Below are positions 57,091 through 64,000 of a DNA stretch of 64,000 bases, piece after piece (position 1 is the first letter of the stretch; each line of letters opens with the position of its first letter). The notes beneath the pieces are model-generated. The model had not been told where the DNA came from and did not search any database. It saw only the letters and a list, made by a program, of their open reading frames with translations. Source of the stretch: Salticus scenicus. Lineage: Eukaryota > Arthropoda > Arachnida > Araneae > Salticidae. The stretch spans positions 137,129,456 through 137,193,455 of the forward strand of contig OZ005655.1 of NCBI GenBank assembly GCA_963930645.1. The letters run 5' to 3'. The translations under genes and the position numbers were made by a program.

Positions 57091-58307
57091 TGTATTTTTC
57101 ACTAAGAGTTTTATGTATTAATATGGGGTTAAGAGAATTTTTTTTTTTTTAAAAAAAGAGAAATTTTTTTAAAAGCTATTTTGCATGTTAATTCGCGTTT
57201 AACAAATTAACCTTCTTAACCCACTAACATTTTTGTTTTTCCCTTATGCAAATAGCATAGCTAAAATATGGCTTATGTATAAAATTATGTCATTTACTTA
57301 TATAAAAGTGCAGTTCACGTCCATTTTTGATATATACGTTTAAAACAGTTTTCATTCTAGAAACACCCTTGATGCTCTAATCTGATGTCAGTTCTTATTC
57401 TCAAGCTCTCCTGTTTGTTACTTTGAGATGAAATGCTGAAAGAAGTATATTTTTGGAACTGTGCCAGTGTTTCTCTTTTCTAAAGTCAAAGATGTTTTTT
57501 CTGGACGAGTGCCAAGAGCGAATCTCTTCTTTCAAGATTCAAGCAGATAGTGGACAAATGGAATTTTGCTCTTTGCACTTTAATGTCTTTTTTCCTAGCC
57601 GAGGATACTGGACCTAGACTGGTCTGCAGTGGCTCCCTACAGTTCAAGTTTCAATAAAGTTATTTTAATGTTAAAAATCTTTAAAAAAAATTCAAGTACT
57701 TTGGTTATCTGGGTCTAGACTGACCTTCAGATTGGATGAAGAATTCACAAGTTTTTATTACAATAAAATTATCTTAAAGTCTTACAAATCAAGTCAAGAA
57801 CCTTCATGTTCTAAGTTAACTTTGAATAATTTTGATCGCATTTTTGTCTCTTAGCGATCCTTTTGTACTAAACTTTTTAAATTAACGAATTTTTTTAAAT
57901 TCATACAATTTTTTCCTTTCCATTTGTTTTACGGAAAGATGAATGTATTTCCCCGCTGTAAAATCGCTGGACTTTACATAAGATTAAATTACGTTAAGGC
58001 ATGGAGTTTCTGTCATAAATCTCCCTAGATTGAGCTTAACACTATTTTTTATTCTTGCTAGGTGGACAGTTTTAAGCTCGGCCTTACTTTTTTTCCTTAT
58101 TATATTTTAAAAGCATTAGTTATTCTTGGGCAGTCTAGTTTAAATTTAAGTTTCCCCCCTCTTTTGTTCTCTACAGTCTTATGCAGTTCAATTTAGCAGT
58201 CGGTCACTGCAGCTAAAATTTTTATTTGCATAATATTACTCTAAAATTTTCACGGGTAAAAACCCGTTGGGGTTTTTACGTAAAAATTTGTTTTTTGCGG
58301 GGGGAGC
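57091..58307 (+). other. Non-coding 3' interior of the gag-only element
   Basis: Two related blocks near 57600-57700 and 57710-57790 ('ctagactg..ctgcag', 'acaataaaattat') and a hairpin GGGTAAAAACCC next to GGGGTTTTTAC (58255-58280) close to the purine tract. No pol coding seen. Confidence 0.6.
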
Positions 58308-58887
58308 TGTGAGGTTAGCGAAATGCTGCAATTAAATTTCGCACTTCACAAGTAACGCATGAATGCGGATGTTTTAGGATTTGATAGAGTTAGTTCCTAT
58401 CCTAAACTAAAATTGTAATTGACATTATGCTAATAAGTTTGAAAAGTGATTTATATAAAAGAAGGGAGATTTCTTGTAGTTGGAGAGTTGGAGAGACTAT
58501 GAGGAGAGTGAGTTGAAAGGAGCGTTAGTAGAAGCTAGCGGCTAGAGGTTAGTCAGAAGTAATTCGAGTAGATAACGTGGTCAGGGAATCCTCCCGTTAT
58601 CGAAAAGTTACTGAGCCGCGAGGTTGAACGAAATTAAATGTGGTAGTTAAAATTATGGTGATTAATTATGTAAAGTTAAAGTAGTTAGCATGGCTGCCCA
58701 TCTTAAATTGTAAAGATATTAAATATAAAGTCCAGCGCCCACCTTTCTTATTTAAGCTCCTAATAAAAGCTCATTATTTATTTTACATTTCTGACTTTGT
58801 GTTATTTCATAACTTTACTCAGTAATTAAGCAAGTTTCAGCATTCAAGTTAAGGTTAAAGGATGGCGACGAGTAATCGTTCGCCACA
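58308..58887 (+). repeat. 3' LTR of gag-only element
   Basis: 580 bp. Carries an 8-bp duplication (TTGGAGAG near 58482-58497) absent from the 5' LTR. Confidence 0.9.
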
Positions 58888-59059
58888 AATTGTGATCAAT
58901 CTTTTGGTATTTCTTGTTCTAATTGTGAAAAATACTTATGGTTTCATTTTTCTACTTTTAATCATAACTGTTATAAATTGGAAACTATATTCGTAGCTTA
59001 AATATTATTTATATATATATATATATATATATTTCATAAATTCATGGTCAATACTTTAT

Positions 59060-59455
59060 AAACTGAAATACTTAAAAAAAAAAAAAAAAATCTTCTTAAT
59101 ATAATTAATATTTTCTCTTAAAATAATGATTTAATTTAATTAAAAATGTAAAAAATAAATTGAAATAAAAAATTAAAATACAAAACGCCTTTGCGGAGAC
59201 TCGATCCGAGGACCTCCGTATCAGAAGTTAAGCACGCTACCACAGCACCATATGTTCTTAGTACGATGCGTGTTTTGTTGGCTTTTATAGAAATTAGTAA
59301 AACAATTAGAGGGTCATATGTCGCCCCCCATGGAGGTTGTTGCAGCAATTTTCTACTGTACCCTATGTTTTCGACCATGCTCTCTAATTTAGGCTTGGTT
59401 TGGTTTCAATAGCAATTTTACTGATTCATACTTCCCTTGTTAGACTGCCTGCTTA
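59060..59455 (-). repeat. SINE-like arm, right (tRNA-related)
   Basis: On the minus strand: GGTGCTGTGGTAGCGTGCTT (59252 leftward), a full anticodon-arm-like region, and a B box GGATCGAGTCTCC (about 59210-59198). Then GGCGTTTTGTATTTTAATTT and an AT-rich tail. Reverse complement of 53496-53872. Confidence 0.7.
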
Positions 59456-59583
59456 ATAAGTTTTTATGCATATTTAAGTACTAAAGGACCTTTTTTAATC
59501 GTAAAATATGAAACATTTACCTTGGTGTGACGAACACAAGTGTGAGGAATAATTACCCAAAACTCTCTTTTAGTTTCCCACGA

Positions 59584-59621
<38 letters not shown>

Positions 59622-60050
59622 CAAAACGGAACTGTACTGAATTCCAGAATGAGCAATTATATTGTTAATTAGATACTTTAGTTACTTAGACATATTGATT
59701 ACACTGATCGCCATCAAAACCCTCCATGTATAAGTAATTATCGTTTTTGACAAATTTAAATAAACTAAGCCTAGTTATAACAATTAAATCTCGCACCAAT
59801 ATTTTAGGGATGGGGTAGGAAACGTTATCAGAAATAAAACAGCATTCTCATGCTCAAGCATTTGAGCTATAAGAATACCATTTCATTTTTTTTTTTTTTA
59901 TTTATTTATTTATTTTTTTTTTTTTTTACATTCGCCGCCTACTTTCTTACAGATTTTTATCGAAAACAATCCCAATGATTTTCTGAAAAGGTTGGACACC
60001 TTATTTTGACTGTCTATGATCTGAATTCACACATTCGCAATATCAAAAGA

Positions 60051-60083
<33 letters not shown>

Positions 60084-60355
60084 GAATTGCTCTTTGGTCT
60101 CACACATTTATTTATTTCGGACATAGTGTAATGAAAATTGTCAATTTTTAAATTTTTATTGCTTTGTAGCATTGTTAAAAAATACATTGTTCTTCATTTA
60201 ATGTTGTAAGTTTTTTTTTTTTTTTTTTTTATGTATTGTGTTTTTCAAAAACGGTCCATGTTGGAGAAATTTTGGTGAAAGAGTTGGAATCAGAAATGGC
60301 AAGTACATACAGTTCATACATTTTTAACACACAATGTTGAAAAGTGTTAATGACT
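59456..60355. other. AT-rich sequence with homopolymers, no gene seen
   Basis: Poly-A at 59586-59618 and 60057-60083, poly-T at 59889-59927 and 60210-60230. No coding similarity. Confidence 0.6.
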
Positions 60356-61720
60356 TCGGTTTGTCTATCTATCTCTCCGACTGTCTGTCCGTCTGTCTGT
60401 CTGACTATGCGCTCTCTAACACCCGTAAATATTCATAAAATTTCTTTAAACTGATACATGTTATTCCAATTCAGAATAGGATGTTCCCTATAGAAAATGG
60501 CGTTAATACCTCTACTAGTTTTTATACAGGAACAGCCGAAACTATTCCAAAGCATTGTGTTCTATGAGAGGTTTTTTATAAACTATATTTTAATGCCTTT
60601 ACTTTACACAAATCTGAATGAAATTGAAATATATTATTCCATTTTACTATCGGATGTTTCCTATTGAAAATGGAGTTTATACATCAACTGGTTTGTGTAC
60701 AGGGACACCCGAAGGTATTCCAAAGCATTGTGTTCCATGAGAGTTATTTTTATAAACCTTACTTAAATGACTTTACATAAATCTTAATGAAATTAAAATG
60801 GGGTTTTCCAAGTTCACTTATCAGATATTCCCCATTGAAAATGAAGTAAATACCATCAATGGTTTGAGTACAGGGACATCCAAAAATATTTCAAAGCACT
60901 GTGTTCTATGAGAAGTGTTTCTATGAACTATATTTTAATACTTTTCACAAATCTTAATGAAATTAAAATAAGTTTTTCAAGTTTACTATCAAATGTTCTC
61001 TGTTAAAAATACAGTAAATATCATCAGTGTTTTGTGTACAGGGACACCGAAAAGTATTCTAAAGAATTGTGTTTAATAAGAGGTATTTATGTAAACCAAA
61101 TTTGATTAAATTTACTTTGCACAAATCTTAATGATATTGAAATATGTCATTCATATGCACAAAAGAATGCTTTCTATGGAACATAGTATTATTAGCATTA
61201 GATTTACAGGGCCACACAAAAATAATCAGTTACATTAAGAGCTATTATTGCAAATTCATTTGAATTGCAATTTCGTTTATATTAAACGTTTTTAACACTT
61301 TAAAACATTTTTTATCTATGAATATATTTTCAATTTGTGTATTTGTCTGTCCAGCTGTCCATCTTTCTATCTGTCCGTCAGACCGGCCCCAGTGTCCTTA
61401 AATATTTTCAGACATTTTACAAAATTATATATGTTATTGAAGTTCACTATGGAGTGTTTCCTTTTTGAAACGGCATTAATAGATTCTTCGTTTTATACAG
61501 GGACACACAAAACAAATTCCAATGCATTACGTTTCATGCCAGACATTCTTATAAACAATATTTAAATAAGTTTCTACTGTAAAAATCATAAAGAAATTGT
61601 CATTTATTGTTAATCTGCTAAAATAGTGTTTTGTGTAGAATGTAATATGTTTAACCTTTTGCTCTACAGGGCTACACTGAAATATTCAGATACATTAAAG
61701 GCTACAATAGAATCTCAGGG
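60356..61720 (+). repeat. Tandem repeat, unit about 175 bp
   Basis: Units begin near 60480, 60653, 60823, 60993, 61165 and 61451. Common text: 'atgtttcctattgaaaatgg', 'ggtttgtgtacagggacacc', 'aaagcattgtgttctatgagag' and 'cacaaatcttaatgaaatt'. A GTCTGTCC-rich stretch occurs twice (60362-60405 and 61340-61383), suggesting a higher-order duplication of the block. Confidence 0.85.
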
Positions 61721-64000
61721 CTTCATTTTCTTTTGCTTTAAGTATTTTATACTTTCCAAGAATGTTTACGGGTGATTACAAATAGAATTAGTCACACCTG
61801 TATACCTTTCAGTTTTTCTGTCTCTCCGCTGTGTGGTAAAGTAGGCAAAAAACATATATCTGTAAATACTACCAATTTTTTCATAAACATTGGATCTAGT
61901 AAAAAATAAAAATAGTCTCAAAATATTCTGCAGATATTTCTAGAGAAAATCTACAGAATATCTTAAGTTATTTGGCCCATTCTTAAAAAAGTTTACAAAT
62001 TTTCTAAAGATATTTTATAGAAAAAGATAAATTTTCAAAATATTTTAAAATATTTAAAGAAAGTTTTAAGATAATGCTAATTTCTCAAGAATATCTTCGG
62101 ATTATTTTTACTGGTATACCTTCAGTGTTGCTAGTTTTTTTTTTTTTTTCTTAATTCAATAGCCACATAAAATTTTTAGAAGTGGCATTTGAAATACATA
62201 AAAGGCGAATGGAATCGAAGAAACGTCGATTATATATATCATATAACTCTTCTTAAAATTATTGGTGACAGTTGAATGAAAAAGTGCGCAATCTGTCCAG
62301 GTGGCGCTGTCTATAGCGACTACTAACAGGTTAAGAACACTTTTGATGTTTTCTTTTTAATAACTAAGAATATTTTTTTTTTACTTTGTACAATTAAAAT
62401 TAAAATGTGTGAATAATGGAATAGAAAACCCTTATTTGTATGCAATGTTTTATATAGCGTCTCTAAAACGATTTTAATTTAGACATTAATATACATGTTA
62501 AGTTTATGAATATATGCAAACGGTTTTTATAATTATCGTGCTATGTGTTATTTTTTTATAATAAATATTAAATATTACTTTGTTTTGAACTTATTGTTTG
62601 GTTTAATTTTGCATATTATTCTTACAGCTTTTACATAAATCGTACAAAATTAAAATAGACTTTTTCTATTTAATAGGAACCTTATATCATGAATTATATG
62701 CGAAAAGTAATACTCTGTTAAAAAAGTCTGTTATTAATTGATGTATATTCAATGCATAAATTATGTACTTAATTATGTTTGAAAAAATTATTTTTAAATT
62801 TGATAAATTTGAAAAATTGAAGAAAATATTTTTTATTACCAATTTTAATATGCAACTAATTTATTTCAACACATATAAAATTATTCATTAGTTTCTTATG
62901 ATTTACATTTTTTTTTTCAGAAATAAAGTAAAACATTTAATGTTTCAAAATTAAATTACGAAGTTTAGCTTCTTACATAGAAACATAAATTATTACGTCT
63001 TAGTGAAATACTCTTTTTTTTTTTTTTTTTTTTTTTTAGGAAACATATAAATGCAATGCTGATATAATAAATATCTATGTACAGTACAAGATTTAATATC
63101 ATATAGTTATAGTACTTCTTTTTCTACTGAAGATTTTATAATTTATGTTTATCGTATAAATGTTAACACTATGCAATCAATTATCCGATCTGAACAGAAT
63201 TTAAATAAATTCAAATAACTAATTTTATGAAATATAATAAACAAATACATTTCTTAAAAAGAACTAAAAATGTTAATCTGGGTTTCCTTTAATTAAGCTA
63301 GGATTAGGTCAAACGTGAAGCCATTATTAGTAGTAAAATTAACCATTATTATTATATGTAGTATTATTTCAAATAAATGTATTGCGTAATAACATTATTG
63401 AAGGCAAATATTCTATATTTTGAGTAATAATATTATAAATATTCGTAATTCAAAATGTTGACAGATTATAATTAATTGTTATGACATAGGATATTTCATA
63501 TTATAAGTTCATTTTTGGATAGATGGAATAGATAGTTGGATAGATACTTTCCAAGTTTTAATTGAAATAATCCATGGAATTTCCTTGCTGTAAACATTTT
63601 TTTTCTATTTAGAAGAATGGGTAGTGATAAAAACAATTTTTACAGAAACAATAAACTGACAGACTGATTGTTAAGCACAAAAAAGTTTTAATTATAGGTT
63701 TTCAGTAAATAGGCTACATTGGTTACATTTATATAATTCCTTTTCCTCTAGTGATACAGTAAAACTACAACAATGTTTTAATTGCAGAAAAGTTGAAAAT
63801 GAAAAATAATACATTTTAATATTTTATAACATATAAAATTTGATACATCACCTCAAAGAATGACTCAATTTACAAATTTTTTAATCAGATATAAATAAAT
63901 TTAAAAATGTTTTCAGTCCAAAAAAAAAATTCTGAACAAATTTTATTAAAATGTAATACAGAATAATGCTCAAATTTTAACCATATATTTACGAACTTAT
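61721..64000. other. AT-rich sequence to window end, no gene seen
   Basis: Poly-T at 62133-62150 and 63013-63038. No open frame, TIR or LTR recognised. Confidence 0.6.

Larger units (their letters stand above)
54474..58891 (+). mobile_element. Gag-only LTR retrotransposon, Ty3/gypsy-like, young
   Basis: LTRs at 54478-55049 (572 bp) and 58308-58887 (580 bp) begin TGTGAGG and end CGCCACA. They differ by one 8-bp duplication (TTGGAGAG) and about two substitutions. AATT at 54474-54477 and 58888-58891 is the target duplication. A primer site TGGCGCCC follows the 5' LTR after one base, and a purine tract GCGGGGGGAGC precedes the 3' LTR. The 3.26-kb interior encodes a Gag-like protein only; no protease, RT or integrase is seen, so it must be mobilised in trans. 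Confidence 0.93.

Overview
The window is AT-rich animal nuclear DNA made almost entirely of transposable elements, many nested in one another. I found no intact host protein-coding gene. A BEL/Pao LTR element, an endonuclease-bearing Penelope-like element, DUF4817 and DUF7869 transposon remnants, tandem Helitron-like repeats and many MITEs together suggest an arthropod, perhaps a spider. That placement is an inference from repeat content.

Layout. Positions 1-9.0 kb hold a recent three-LTR BEL/Pao composite (1143-8258, minus strand) flanked by a 5-bp target duplication (AACAC). Satellite-like units lie on both sides in opposite orientation. The left copy encodes gag-pol broken by one frameshift and two stops. 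The right copy is a deletion derivative. Beside its LTR it carries a complete tRNA-Gly(GCC) sequence with a 3' CCA and a T at tRNA position 58. This is best read as the reverse-transcribed primer tRNA and is the most notable observation here.

Positions 10.8-15.4 kb look like an old Helitron on the minus strand, containing a tandem repeat of about 480 bp and a Penelope-like element (RT plus GIY-YIG endonuclease). The Penelope element has inverted ends, each with a hammerhead-ribozyme-like core, and a 12-bp target duplication. Positions 16-24 kb hold a small TA-flanked MITE, a mariner-type remnant with a DUF4817-like ORF, and a 4.3-kb transposon with a broken DUF7869-like gene that carries two further MITEs. 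Positions 26.7-28.3 kb hold three tandem tRNA-Ile-like units ending in a hairpin. Positions 32.8-33.9 kb hold a fold-back element.

Positions 37.3-50.4 kb are a head-to-tail array of four Helitron-like units. It is invaded by a piggyBac-type MITE, a 5.5-kb TA-flanked element (itself hosting a hAT MITE, a TA MITE and a long hairpin), a small TA MITE, and a TIR element retaining a THAP start. Positions 51.7-52.0 kb hold a PHD-like transposon fragment. Positions 54.5-58.9 kb hold a young gag-only LTR retrotransposon, nested between inverted SINE-like arms. Positions 60.4-61.7 kb hold a tandem repeat of about 175 bp. The remainder is AT-rich sequence with simple repeats. No annotated function depends on neighbouring genes; the history is one of repeated insertion, and nesting gives a relative order of events.
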